A DNA stretch of 64,000 nucleotides from Haliclystus octoradiatus (lineage: Eukaryota > Cnidaria > Staurozoa > Stauromedusae > Haliclystidae), in NCBI GenBank assembly GCA_916610825.1, contig OU744449.1, positions 15,946,415-16,010,414 on the forward strand, written 5' to 3'. Made by a program: the position numbers and the translations under genes. How positions within the stretch are numbered: the stretch's first letter is position 1; every line of letters begins with the position of its first letter. The notes beneath the pieces were generated by a model, which did no database searches, had not been told where the DNA came from, and saw nothing but the letters and a program-made list of their open reading frames with translations. This document shows, piece by piece, positions 1 through 10,763 of this stretch.

Positions 1-1201
1 ATAATAAACAGTTCAATTTTCAACGTAAGTGTCTCATTACACACTCGCTTTGTTTCATAACAATGTGTGAAGTACGTCAGGCGTCACAACATTCGAACTG
101 AATGAATGATTAATTGATGTGATCTCGCAAACTCGTAAACGCAGAAGTATTTTATTCCATCTCGCCTTCACAATCATCGCGAGCAAACTAACAAAATTAT
201 TCTGCGTTCAGTTTGAAAATCGTGGTTACATTTGTTTATCTATCGTATTTGTCTTTGAGTTGACGTGGCTTCTCTAACTTCGGCATCTTCACGGCTTTCG
301 TTGTCTGTAGGCCTACATTAAATTATTATTCTTGAATATTTGAATTAGAATTTCCATTAAACATTATTCAAGTATTTCGGTAACTTTATATATACATGTC
401 TAGTTTTGTTTCGAAACAAAATGAAGTCTAATCATGCTCATAGTGTCTACAGTTTGAGAACATGAACATGTCTGTGTAGCAGGATATTCGGCAATTCACG
501 ACTGATGTTGTCTGTGGATTCGAGTCGATTCGATTCGCGATTTAATATTCACAACTATTTGCGTTGGCTTCAACTTCGAGCATCGAACATATTTTGAACA
601 GTTCGATAATTGCGTTTGCGTATGATTGTATCGAGATAGAATCAAATGAAAGTACGGAGTACGTGTTAAGCAAAAGTCTTCAGCAGACTCTTTGTAAAAT
701 CTTTGTTAACGATGAGATATTTCGGCTATTACGATCACAGTTTTATAATTATCTTTCCGTTGTAAACTATAATTTGCTGATTAAAGATGTGTTCTTGGAA
801 CTTGACAAACAACGAAGTTTGATCAGTTGTAATGCATTTCAAACAGTATATTTCTTTAGTTATACCAATCAGAAGGGGGTAATAACAAAATTGAAGCCCA
901 TCCAAACTACAACTGAAAAACAGCGATTCCAATGATACGTAACATACTTATTATTATATCTTACTTGAAAACCGACTGAGAATACAGCAGAAAACATTAC
1001 CATGGAGCACAGGCATACTTTCGCATTTATAGGTATAAAGATAAGCTATACATTTATGAAAATTTCCATACCTATGACTCTGAGACGGGCTTTTGAAACA
1101 AGTTAAAAAATTTACGCAAAAATGACTATAAACGCTATTTCCGGGAAAAATTTTCCGAAGAAATTTGAGAAAAAACTCAGGTTCCCGGAAGGTAAATTCT
1201 T
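1..1201. other. Non-coding stretch, no recognised gene
   Basis: No recognisable gene, RNA or mobile-element domain. An open frame at 564-935 (123 codons) begins with TTG and matches no family I know. Its 3' part belongs to a dispersed repeat (see 790-940). An imperfect inverted motif, TTCCGGGAA near 1140 and TTCCCGGAA near 1182, lies just before the truncated Ty3 fragment. If GLB1 continues to the left, this stretch is inside its first intron. Confidence 0.5.
790..940 (+). repeat. Dispersed repeat, copy 1 (partner at about 20195)
   Basis: Both copies start GTGTTCTTGGAA and share a 3' block with CAACTG, AAAACAGC and CCTAATGATA or CCAATGATA. The middle is diverged by indels. No terminal repeats are visible, so the family is unknown. 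The open frame across this copy is probably part of the repeat rather than a host exon. Confidence 0.55.
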
Positions 1202-1822
1202 TTGTCGGACCCTGCCTACAACCCTCAAGGCAATGGACAGTGTGAAAAATATAATGGCATCATATGGAAAGCAGTTTCTCTTGCATTAAAATCGAGAAGT
1301 TTATCGACATCTCAATGGGAAGTTGTACTACCTGACGCCCTCCATTCAATAAGATCTCTACTATGTACTTCAACAAATGTCACCCCTCATGAAAGGATGT
1401 TTAACCATAATCGTAGGTCAACTACTGGTAATGCTATGCCTACATGGCTTACTTCTCCTGGACCGGTACTGATGAGAAACCAAAATATGCAGAGCAAATA
1501 TGACACACCTGTCCAGACTGTCACACTCATTGAATCTAATCCTAACTATGCACACGTCAGGCTCCCTAATGGGAAAGAAGCTACCGTGTCAGTTAGACAT
1601 CTGGCACCATATGGCGTAGAGTCAGAACAGCCACATCGTGAAGCACCTCTGGATGAAAATGTACCACTGGATTCAACTGGAGATTCAAATATTGATTCTA
1701 TTCAAAATTTACCAAACGTTGATCAACCAATTGTAGCTGAAAACACTGATGTGGTCAAAGATGTAAATGAACCACGTAGATCTACTAGAATTAGACATGC
1801 TCCCAATAAACTAAACATCTAA
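1202..1822 (+). pseudogene. Ty3/gypsy integrase C-terminal fragment, 5' truncated
   Basis: This is the tail of a retrotransposon integrase. The translation contains NPQGNGQCEKYNG, the region of the last catalytic Glu of the DDE core, then LHSIRSLLCTSTNVTPHERMF and the C-terminal RRSTRIRHAPNKL typical of Ty3/gypsy pol. There is no ATG in front: the frame opens directly from non-coding DNA near 1200, so gag, protease, RT, RNase H and the N-terminal integrase are missing. A polypurine tract (AAGGGGAGAA) and an LTR start follow. It probably sits in the first intron of GLB1, on the opposite strand. Confidence 0.85.
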
Positions 1823-1839
1823 TAATTACAAGGGGAGAA

Positions 1840-2000
1840 TGTTGTGAATTTGTTAATTATGCTAATTATGTTCTTTATGTTTGTAAATGAGGCTACTTCA
1901 TAAACACTCATTCCTTATCCACATGTTGTAAGATGGAGCTATCTTTTTGTTAAATAAAGCCTTATTCAGAGTTTAGTTACTGGCTATTCATTTCAAATAG
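1840..2000 (+). repeat. Start of the 3' LTR of the truncated Ty3 element
   Basis: TGTTGTGAATTTG directly follows a purine tract after the end of the integrase frame, which is the normal order at the 3' end of a gypsy element. An AATAAA lies at 1953. The right boundary is approximate because no 5' LTR is present for comparison. Confidence 0.55.
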
Positions 2001-2190
2001 CCTATACTTTAATGCTTTGATTTTATCAAGTGGTATCTTTTCATAATGTTTTGTATCGTGAATTGTCTTATTTACAAGTTACTTTGTCAGCTACTGTCTG
2101 ACAGTGATTTGTGGCGTCCTTTGTGTAGCAGATATGTTAGGCGTATTAGAGGGCGGCACATTCCTATAATGTACTAAGGCTTTGACTTAC

Positions 2191-2426
2191 GTTTGTATCG
2201 CATTTGCACCAGAAGCTCTAACCTTGGACAGTCTATCTTGCCAATAAAAACGTGGTACACGAAAATAGTGAATTCCTCCTGAGATATAACGGAATGGGTG
2301 TCCGTCTTTTGTGAAGCAGTTGTTATCATAATCGATTTTGAAGGACCTTTCAGCAGCATCAGACGATGTAAAGTAAATTGATAAAATCACTATTGCAATC
2401 TCGAAACCATAATAGACTTTCACCAT
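2191..2426 (-). CDS. GLB1: Beta-galactosidase, first coding exon
   Basis: First exon of the lysosomal acid beta-galactosidase (GH35), which removes terminal beta-galactose from gangliosides and glycans. ATG at 2426 begins a hydrophobic signal peptide (about residues 1-24, [12 protein letters not shown] core). Next comes the family N-terminus, with [14 protein letters not shown] and [11 protein letters not shown], ending ANAIQ. The vertebrate protein has the same order (DG.PFRYISGSIHY.RVPRFYW.DRL...NAIQT). A consensus donor GTAAGT occupies 2190-2185, so the exon has 78 codons plus 2 bases. No later exon is visible to the left, so the catalytic region lies outside the window. The family is secure; orthology to GLB1 rather than a GLB1-like paralogue is inferred. 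Confidence 0.9.
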
Positions 2427-2560
2427 TTCGAAAAATCATGAAAACAAATGATATAAATTCTTGTGGCTGGTGAAACAATCATAAATCAATAGTATGTTTC
2501 CAAGATGTTTGCCATGTTATCAATAATTTCATACGAAAGTCACATGATGACTTTTTATAT

Positions 2561-2650
2561 CGAAGTGGATAATGTTCCGGCAGCCGGAATCCTGAGTACT
2601 AGAGATAATGTTCCGTCCGTCTTTTGCGCATGCGTATTGATTGTGTTGTT
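2561..2650 (+). repeat. Terminal inverted repeat of the GTTCCGGCAGCCGGAA MITE family
   Basis: It starts CGAAGTGGATAATGTTCC, then GCAGCCGGAA, AGATAATGTTCCG and TGCGCATGC. The match to the left end of the complete MITE at 48846-49648 is near exact for about 75 bp. No matching right end is seen nearby, so this is a lone end about 140 bp upstream of the GLB1 ATG. Confidence 0.75.
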
Positions 2651-2692
2651 TGCATTTCTCTCACATTCGTTCAAGATGAAAGCAACAGCGCC

Positions 2693-2728
2693 AGCCGTTA
2701 TCTCAAAAGTAAATTTGAGATAACGGCT
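2693..2728. repeat. Perfect 15-bp hairpin with GTTATCTCAAA arms
   Basis: AGCCGTTATCTCAAA is followed by 6 bases and its exact reverse complement. The same CCGTTATCTCAAA word is the core of the tandem array at 7710-8053, which suggests that both derive from one repeat family. Confidence 0.8.
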
Positions 2729-3154
2729 AGGGGTTTTGTCGAAGTCGACCGATTTTCTAGACAAAGTGATTTTCGTTATAGAGATCACTCTCGTATTGTC
2801 GCTCCATTGTCGTGATCACGTGCATGGGTTTTCGTTTCGTTTTTTATCTCAATTTGTAGTTATTGGGAGGTTTTCGTTTCATTCTCGTTTTTACCGACTT
2901 TTTTGAGTCATTTGAATTGAGTATAGCATTTTAAATATAAACTATTCCAATGAATTTAATTTCGTAATGAAGCAAAAGATTCAAGATGTTCAACATGTGA
3001 ACATCATGAAGCTGGTTTGGAACCATATGCGTTTTTAGAATATGATTCCGAGTCAGACAACATATGCTGTAAAATTAAAATTTCCAGAGAATAATTTGAT
3101 CCGTAAATTGGGTTTTTAATTCAAGGGAGGAGAGAGTGCTATCATAAGTGTTGT
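2729..3154. other. Non-coding, no recognised feature
   Basis: AT-rich sequence between the hairpin and the fold-back element. No coding signal or repeat is recognised. Confidence 0.5.
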
Positions 3155-3522
3155 ATGGTGGCCCATTGTTGCCATAGCGTTTTTTTTTGAAAAAATTTTT
3201 ACGCCATGGCCCATTGTTGCCATAGTAAAAAAAATTTTACCACGTGGCCCATCGTTGCCATAGTCTATTATTTTTAAATAATGGCCCATCGTTGCCATAG
3301 CAAAAGAAAAATTTACCACGTGGCCCATCGCTGCCATAGTCTAATATTTTTAAATGATGGCCCATCGTTGCCATAGCAAAACAATTTTTACCACGTGGCC
3401 CGTTGCCATAGTAAATTGTTTTACTTTTTCATAAACTAAATGTTTATTATTACGTTATTTTTGTATTTAAAACGCTGTGCCATGTTGTGCATGTTTTGTC
3501 TTTAATTCCTTCTGTTGTATTT

Positions 3523-3560
3523 AGCTCTGTCAAATGCTGACATTGAGATTGAGCACTATT
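3523..3560 (+). repeat. Relic of a Penelope-like terminal hairpin motif
   Basis: AGCTCTGTCAAATG ... TTGAGCACTAT is the conserved block found next to the hammerhead motifs of the PLEs at 31-38 and 53-55 kb. Here it stands alone inside the fold-back element, with no ribozyme or coding part attached. Confidence 0.55.
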
Positions 3561-3631
3561 TCATATCTTTAATGTAATGTAATATGGTTACAATATAACT
3601 AAAAAACATGGGAATGTGTAGTACAAGTTAA

Positions 3632-5703
3632 AGTGGGAATAAACCCCCAGACTATCTTTACATATATAGTAGAACCCGACGTGAAAAAAACAATGGCGTA
3701 ATTTTTTTTTCGATCTAGAAATTATTTCTTGGTGAAAAATGCCTTCAAAGTGGTGTTTTGGCTCAAATGTCGCTGAGGGAAAAAAAGGGATTGGATCTAG
3801 CTTTATGACGACAAAGTCACAAGTCGTGTGGTTTTTCTAATAGACTTTAGATCGGATTAATCACGCGATGTTACGTTTGAGATGGCGTAGCTCTGTAACG
3901 GCAATCTATTTTTCTCTCCCACAAAACTGAGGTAAGGAAGAACATATAAACTCAAGAGTAGCAAAATTCCAGATGATTTAATGATTTTAAAGTTCACGAA
4001 TTTGAAGAAAATAAAAATCAGAAAATATTTCATTCGTAGCGCGCGTTATGCAGATTATATTTTGACATATCATTCTCACACATATTTAACACATATCAAA
4101 AGATTCTCTGGTGACCACAAAAGCTAGCTAAGTAGAATTTATTGTTGTAAGCATATGTCTGCACTGAAAATGGAGTGTTCTTTTGAGGGTAAAAATCATA
4201 ATGTATGGTGGGAAACGCTATTAAGAACACCATAGCCGTCGGTTTTATAGTCCTCTTTTCACAGAAGCGAAATCCGTCCATCTGATTTCGCGTCTCTGTA
4301 GAAAGGTATTTTGTGCAAAGTAACTTCTGCACTGTATTACTAATCCTATAAATTACAGATTGTGACGACATGATGCTAACATGTTCTACTTTATAGCCGA
4401 ATGAATGAATACTAGACTGGTAAAATAATTTTGTGGCGTATGTAAAATAAGGAACGAGACTTCACATTGCAAAACCCTAATTTTGTTAATCATATAACTT
4501 TGATAGAGAGGATAAAAATTTATGCAATGAAGATATACCGCAAAACCGACAAATGATAGAATCTGCATTACTGTAGTTCTAGTGGCTCTAGTATACGGCT
4601 GTAAACTTGAATAAGAACGTCCGAGCCCTCTATCATGTTTGTACTATTTTCCGATATTTTATAGAATTTTATAGTGTAATGTACTGAAGAATTCTCAATG
4701 GTTTTTTAAATATTGAATGCTTGGTGAATTAATGATGAACACTTTGTTAGACTATTGAGTATAATATATCTATCTATACAGTCGTATAAACTATACGATT
4801 ACATGGTTTAAGTTTTACTAGACGAACATCAATTTCAAACTTAAACGTTGAAATGATAGTTGAAAAATGTCTACTTAATAATTTAGTAATACCGATAGTT
4901 AAATAAATCCGAAAAAGTACAATTAATACTTTGCAGTACCAACTCCAGTAAAATTAATACTTTGCAGTACCATACTCCAGGAAAAGTCGTCTGTGCATGC
5001 CCGTGCAAATCAAATCAGTTTACATTCACATTTAGATCATGAAAAGGATATCTTGTAGAAATGTTTACTCAAGAACAACTTGTAGATCATAGAGTTAAAA
5101 ATAGTTAAAACTTATATAGCGTAAGATCAAGCTATTTTGAAGGGTACGTGTCTACTAATTAAGATTTGAGAAGTACTGCGGTCACACAGAATACGTAACT
5201 AATATGTGTCACTAGACTAGTCACAAAGGAACAGTCGCACCGCCTGACATTTGTATTAATCCGCAATCTATATCAGATTCATCGCGCTTAATGACGCTAC
5301 AAGAAATTATTTCGACCAAGCGTTTCAATAGATTTTATTCTGCTCCTGAAATCACAAATTGCATCTTTTTTACGTAATTCGCCAGTTTATATGTTTGTTC
5401 ATGGCTCAGGCTTGTCAGAAATGTTTTTTGCGTGACTTCTCGGAGCTAGGTCACCTCAAAGATTACGTCGCGTGATCAGCCCACTCTTGAGTCTGTTAGA
5501 CAAACCGCACGACTTGTGACTTTGTCGTCATAAAGCTAGATCCAATCCCTTTTTTTTCTCAGCGACATTTGGGTCAAAACACCACTTTGAAGGCGCTTTT
5601 CACCAAGAAATAATTTCCAGATCGAAAAAAAAATTACGCCATTGTTTTTTTCACGTCGGGTTCTGCTACATATGTAAAGATAGTCTGGGGGTTTATTCCC
5701 ACT
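3632..5703. mobile_element. TTAA-flanked non-autonomous DNA transposon (2.07 kb)
   Basis: Terminal inverted repeats of about 200 bp begin AGTGGGAATAAACCCCC and end with the reverse complement. TTAA flanks both sides (3628-3631 and 5704-5707). TTAA duplication is typical of piggyBac and Kolobok. The AG start, and the lack of a CCY end, favour Kolobok. No transposase is recognised; a 91-codon ATG frame at 4371-4096 (minus) has no known domain. It is inserted in the 3155-7219 element. Confidence 0.85.
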
Positions 5704-7219
5704 TTAAACAGAAGTATAATAATTACATTTGACTATGGCTATGATATGGTTTATTTGGCTATACAATGTAAATGATGTATACACTTACGATCACTAATTA
5801 TCGGGAGTCAAAGAATAATATGTAATTATAATTCTCGGGAGAGTTCTGAAATCATCGTCATCAATCATCATTATCTTACATTCGCAAATTCACGTTTGGA
5901 TTTGGATATGTCCAACCTAAATATTTCAATAGTCTAGTTACAATTAATCAATTCTATTGTTTCACAGGAAATAATAATTCACATATACTTATGTCTTTTC
6001 AACAGGTCTAGGTCTAGCTATGACAAACTGTTAAAACAGTAGGGTGGAACTCCAGGCTCGAAAGGTGGTCAATATATCAATTTTAAGATAATAAGTTAAG
6101 TTGTTAAAGAAAAATTGTTGTAGCTAGCTACGTTGAGCGCTGGCATAGCAAAAACTTTCCATTCATTTATTTGATTCATTTATTTGTTCAAAAGCACGCT
6201 GACCGAGAACCGCCATATACCAGCATGCATTATGGCATTGCCTATACAACTATAGCATAACTAGAAAATTACGGCAACGTGGTTTACTTGTAGACATGCT
6301 ATTAAAACTTTGAAATACGATCTGATTGTATCGTGTTTAAGCGTGATTTCTGAATGATTGTTCTGGATATTGTAATTTGCATCATCAAGTTTTGTTGTTG
6401 TTTTTCTATCAATATTCAAAAGCCTGTAGCCTACAGGCGAATTACAAAGAACCCTACAGTTTCAGCCCCGGTTTCAGCTATATAATGGCCCTAGAATGAC
6501 ATGTGATAACATAGACCATATAAATGTCAAATTTGAGGGGTTAACTCTGGAGTAACGAGACGGTACTTTGATATCTTTGATTAATCTTCAATAAGGCTAA
6601 TTTCATTACTTAATTTGTTATGAAAGTTTGTAAATTTTTGCTAATGCTATAATGCATACTGCTTGAAACAGTTATTATTTGTGGAAAATATTGATATATT
6701 GGCAAGCAGTTGTTGGAGCTATACCCTACTGTTTAACAGTGTGTCAAGTAGCAAATTGTACGAAAAATAAAAACGTCCGAACTCGATCGCTAATGAATCA
6801 ATAATAAAGTAAAGATTCATTCTGGGCTAGAATTCTGGGCCTTTATGCTGTTTCTGTCTCATTTTTCGAGTTGTTTGCAACATTGTAGAATATATTATTA
6901 TTGGCTATATTGTAATATATATATATATAAATATTGCTATATCCAATGGCTATAAAATAAGATTTCGGAAAATAAAATTTTATGAAAAAGTAAAACAATT
7001 TACTATGGCAACGATGGGCCATCATTTAAAAATATTATACTATGGCAACAATGGGCCACGTGGTAAATTTTTTTTTGCTATGGCAACGATAGGCCATCAT
7101 TTAAAAATATTATACTATGGCAACAATGGGCCACGTGGTAAAATTTTTTTACTATGGCAACTGGGCCATGGAATAAAAATGTTTTCAAAAAAAACGCTAT
7201 GGCAACGATGGGCCACCAT

Positions 7220-7709
7220 AGTGTTGTACTTTCAGTCTAATACATGCTTTGATGTCTTTGATATTTATATTTTGTTAGCAATATTGAGTAAGATATATTT
7301 GAATGGACAAACTTGGTGACACTATTTAATTCTTCATTTTATACCATAAGTAGGACGTAGACCAAATCTCAAACCATACTTCGCTAGCCCCGATCGCGAT
7401 CGTTCTGGCTTTGTATATACAGAATGAACATTACAATTTATTACGTTTGTTGATGTAGCAACTTTTAGGCTACGTCTACACGAAAGCAGAAGTCTTTCAA
7501 AAGTCCACTTTCAAAAAGTTCAGATAGGTGATCAGTTTACACTATTGTCATTTGTCGGTATCTTGTTTTATTACGGTTCCTGTTACAAATTATAAGCATA
7601 AAATACTTCGTATATAATAATCCTTGTTTACTTTATGGCGCTGTTATACTGTCTAGAGAGGATGTGTAATCATATATTATGTAAACATTATTCAACTGAA
7701 CTGTTATCA
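7220..7709. other. Non-coding, no recognised feature
   Basis: AT-rich DNA starting with the right target duplication of the fold-back element. Nothing else is recognised. Confidence 0.5.
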
Positions 7710-8053
7710 CGAATCGGCCATTACTTCTAAAATGACTCAAACCGTTATCTCAAAAATTTATTCGACGAAAGCGTCTGCCAATTAACCCCAAAGCCGTTAT
7801 CTCAAATCGGCCATTACTTCTAAAATGACTGAAGCAGTTATCTCAAATCGGTCATCGTTTCTAAAATGACTGAAGCCGCTATCTCAAATCGGTCATCGTT
7901 TCTAAAATAACTAAAGCCGTTATCTCAAATCGGTCATCGTTTCTAAAATGACTGAAGCCGTTATCTCAAAAAATTCTTCGTACAAAAGCGTCTGTAAAAT
8001 GACCCCAAAGCCGTTATCTCAAATCGGTCATCGTTTCTAAAATGACTAAAGCC
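7710..8053. repeat. Tandem array, about 41-bp unit with CCGTTATCTCAAA core
   Basis: About seven diverged units of AAGCCGTTATCTCAAATCGG then TCATCGTTTCTAAAATGACT. A longer variant block (TTCGTACAAAAGCGTCTG) interrupts it twice. The core word is shared with the hairpin at 2693-2728. Confidence 0.85.
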
Positions 8054-8134
8054 TGTAGTAATATTAGAATTAGCCTCTCATTGATGTCGCCTCTCTTCTA
8101 TCTAGGGATAAACCTCAACCTTACCTCAACCTAA

Positions 8135-8634
8135 AGCCCCGGCCAAATGACTTTTTATTTCGCCAACATTGTTGAATTCAACAAAATCCGATGAATGTTG
8201 AGAAAATAAAAAGTCATTTGGCCACCTTCAACTTTTCGGATTTTGTTGGCTGATGTTGAATTTCGATTTTGAATACATTCAAAAATTTCCTCAACATTCA
8301 TCAGATTTTGTTGAGTTCTATTGTTCTCTACCGATGTTGGCGAAGTGGCCAAATGACTTTTTACTTCCTCAACATTGTTGAGCTTTGTTGAAAATATGAA
8401 CCTTCCTCTGATTGGTCAACAATGACGTAGCCTGGCTCAGGATTGGTGGGCTCGATTGACTAGCTTCCAAGCCTCAAAATATCATCCGCTGTTGACGAAA
8501 ATGAACTCAACAAAATCCGATGAATGTTGGCGAAAGTAAAAAGTCATTTGGCCACCCTCAAGATGTTGACGAAAATGGACTCAACAAAATCCGATGAATG
8601 TTGGCGAAATAAAAAAAGTCATTTGGCCAGGGCT
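8135..8634. mobile_element. PIF/Harbinger-like MITE with repeated internal arms
   Basis: The ends are AGCCCCGGCCAAATGAC and its near-perfect inverse, flanked by TAA on both sides (8132-8134 and 8635-8637), the 3-bp duplication expected of PIF/Harbinger. The arm word GGCCAAATGACTTTTTA recurs inside in both orientations (about 8213, 8346 and 8540). The 500-bp element is therefore a multimeric fold-back, perhaps built by self-insertion. It is non-coding. Confidence 0.85.
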
Positions 8635-9100
8635 TAAGGAGAATCAAGCATTCGTTGTACGTTGCTACATGCAACCAGTATTATATAATCAGAGTTATAC
8701 AAAGCGTATTGATTTGTCTCGTATAGTCCATGTGTCTTACATTGATCGATACTCATAGCAACAACTCATCACATGGCGCAGTTGATACTAACTTATTAAG
8801 TTTTTATTTTACCTTATTATTATTAATTAATATTATTTACTGGCAACGTTTCCAACACAGACAACACAATCAGATCACGCACTCTATCGAAGTCCGGTGA
8901 GTTTCTGATAAATTTAAATACAGCAATTTGTAAATTGAACTTTTGATATCCTGAAGAAACATCCATGAAGATTGACATTTAAAGATATATTCTTTAAGGC
9001 AAAACTTCAACTTGACGCTCAACATGCTCTTTATCTTCAATTTCTATGTTTGCTATTGTATTTCCGTGTTGTGAAATTCTTCACGCTGTTGTTACCCATT

Positions 9101-10440
9101 ATGCCGTCTGACAAAAACAATGAACGCACAACTCAGACAGCACACAGAGCACGTATCGCAGCAAGTCAAACAATCGTAGAAAGTCTTGTGTCGGATGCGG
9201 TGAGTTCATTCAGAGCTGAAATCACCACCGACTTAGCACATCAAAGCTCACAACAGGATAGGATGTTCGTTTATCTAACATCGAACGCATGGTCGCCAAC
9301 TTGACCAACGCATTCAGTGCATTTATTCCGCCGACCACAACGTCTAACACCGACCAACCGTCGAGCGTTATGATGTCAGCAACTCCTGGTGCTTCTGGAC
9401 ATTCAACCGTTTCAATGCCAGGGTCCACAGCTATAGCAGTAGCTACACATACTGAACAAACAGTAGATCACGTACCTGCAACTACACATTCAGCTTCACA
9501 GCCATTAAGCTCAGACACAAATGACGTCAACGTCCAAGCGTCCACAGTAATGACGCCAGCTGTTCAACTTCCACTAATCAGCTCTCAAACCACTCAAATA
9601 CGAAGTCATCCAGCTTCAAGTCAAGCTCAAAGAGTTGATACATCAGCACAACCGGAACCTCTGACAAAAGGTTTCACCTTACTTAAATTTCGAGCATGGC
9701 GTAAAAAATTCATGAATTTTCATATTGTTAACATGTTCGACCAACGCCCCCTTCAAGAGCAACACATTCGACTTGAAGGGTGCATTTCAACTGACATGAT
9801 GAAGCACATTAAATACGTGGTGGAGTTAAATGATTGGACAGGTCTCACAATCCAAGCAATTCTGGATCGCCTTCACCTATATTTTGACCAATAAGAGAAT
9901 ATCAATGAACTTTGTGTCAATTTTGATCGTTGTACACAGAAATATGGTGAAGCCTTCAACGATGTTTATGTAAATTTGAGAGAATTATACGATCAAACCG
10001 ATCCATGTTCTCATTGCCACGAACAACAATGTCAAGATAAAATTTTGATCACCAGAATTATTTCCGGCATTATTGATGATGAAATCCGTCGGAAATTGTT
10101 GGCATTACATCGTCCCTCTTTGAGAGAGATACTACGTATTTGTCGTGCTGAAGAACATGCAAAGAGTGAAAGTGACGCACTTAACAAAGCAACCAACTCA
10201 ACTGTAGCAGTCAATCAAGCTACTAGCAGACATGAACGCAGTATCAGTAAAGGTTACACTAAGACGTCAAAGCCAAAACCTGACACACAAGAACAGAGCA
10301 GAACAAGAAGACATGCGGAAGATGTGGTGGTAGAGCACACACAGACCCTGCCAACTGTAAAGCCAAAGATGCCGTATGTAGTCACTGCAATAAAAATGGA
10401 CATTTCCGCAATTGCTGCTTTGATCTCAATAAAGACAAAG
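9101..10440 (+). pseudogene. Ty3/gypsy gag (broken)
   Basis: Capsid-like polyprotein of the element. ATG at 9101 opens the N-terminal part. The reading frame then shifts near 9289, where a long Thr/Ser/Pro-rich stretch runs into a capsid-like region (FRAWRKKFMNF, ILDRLHLYF). An in-frame TAA at 9892 interrupts it, and the same frame resumes (LRELYDQTDPC, IRRKLLALHRPSLREILRICRAEE cut across 9976-10160). A CCHC zinc knuckle (CSHCNKNGHFRNCC) is readable around 10380-10420, but in a shifted frame. That makes at least two frameshifts and one stop, so it is not functional. Confidence 0.75.
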
Positions 10441-10763
10441 TAGAGACAAGAGCAATAAATATTCGATCTTTAAAGGCATCCAAAGCACCCACCATCGATG
10501 TGTCAATATCGTACAATAATCGATTTACATTCTTCACAAGTGCATTACCGGACACTGGTGCTGACGCTTCTATAATTTCTTGGGAAGTACTAGCACAGAA
10601 TAATATCTGCTTAAATGATATTCAACAATCTTGTAATCCAGACATAGTAGCTGCAAATGGCAACGACCTTTAATGTTTTGGAACCATTACAGCCCAAGTA
10701 GAATTTGAAGGACAAACCATTTCTACAACCTTTTATGTCAGTCCTGATATCACTGGCTTTATA
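10441..10763 (+). pseudogene. Ty3/gypsy aspartic protease (broken)
   Basis: The catalytic motif ALPDTGADASII is readable near 10545-10580 in the same frame as the zinc knuckle. It is followed by a TAA at 10671-10673, after which the frame continues into RT. This is the retropepsin that would process gag-pol. The stop makes it a pseudogene. Confidence 0.75.

Larger units (their letters stand above)
3155..7219. mobile_element. hAT-like fold-back element (4.07 kb) with tandem-repeat terminal arms
   Basis: The arms are about 285 bp (left) and 240 bp (right), in inverted orientation, and begin ATGGTGGCCCAT. Each is a chain of the 18-bp word GGCCCATCGTTGCCATAG separated by AT-rich spacers. The arms end at matching TAAATTGTTTTAC blocks (about 3411 and 7003). 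The element is flanked by the 8-bp duplication AGTGTTGT (3147-3154 and 7220-7227), which is hAT-like. No transposase is visible, so it is non-autonomous. A TTAA-flanked element is nested at 3632-5703. Confidence 0.8.

Noticed and set aside
4096..4371. 91-codon minus ATG frame inside the TTAA element
   Set aside because: No recognisable domain, low complexity context, inside a non-autonomous transposon. It could be chance.
3155..7219. CRISPR array interpretation of the regularly spaced 18-bp words
   Set aside because: Animal genome, spacers are similar to each other, and the array is inverted at both ends of a transposon.
7005..7319. Frame with repeated MATMGHHLKI-like words (also 3116-3337 minus)
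   Set aside because: The repeat is the 18-bp arm word of the fold-back element read as protein.
8640..8840. 5' LTR of the 9-14-kb Ty3 element
   Set aside because: No sequence downstream of 13860 matches it; I cannot support LTR coordinates.
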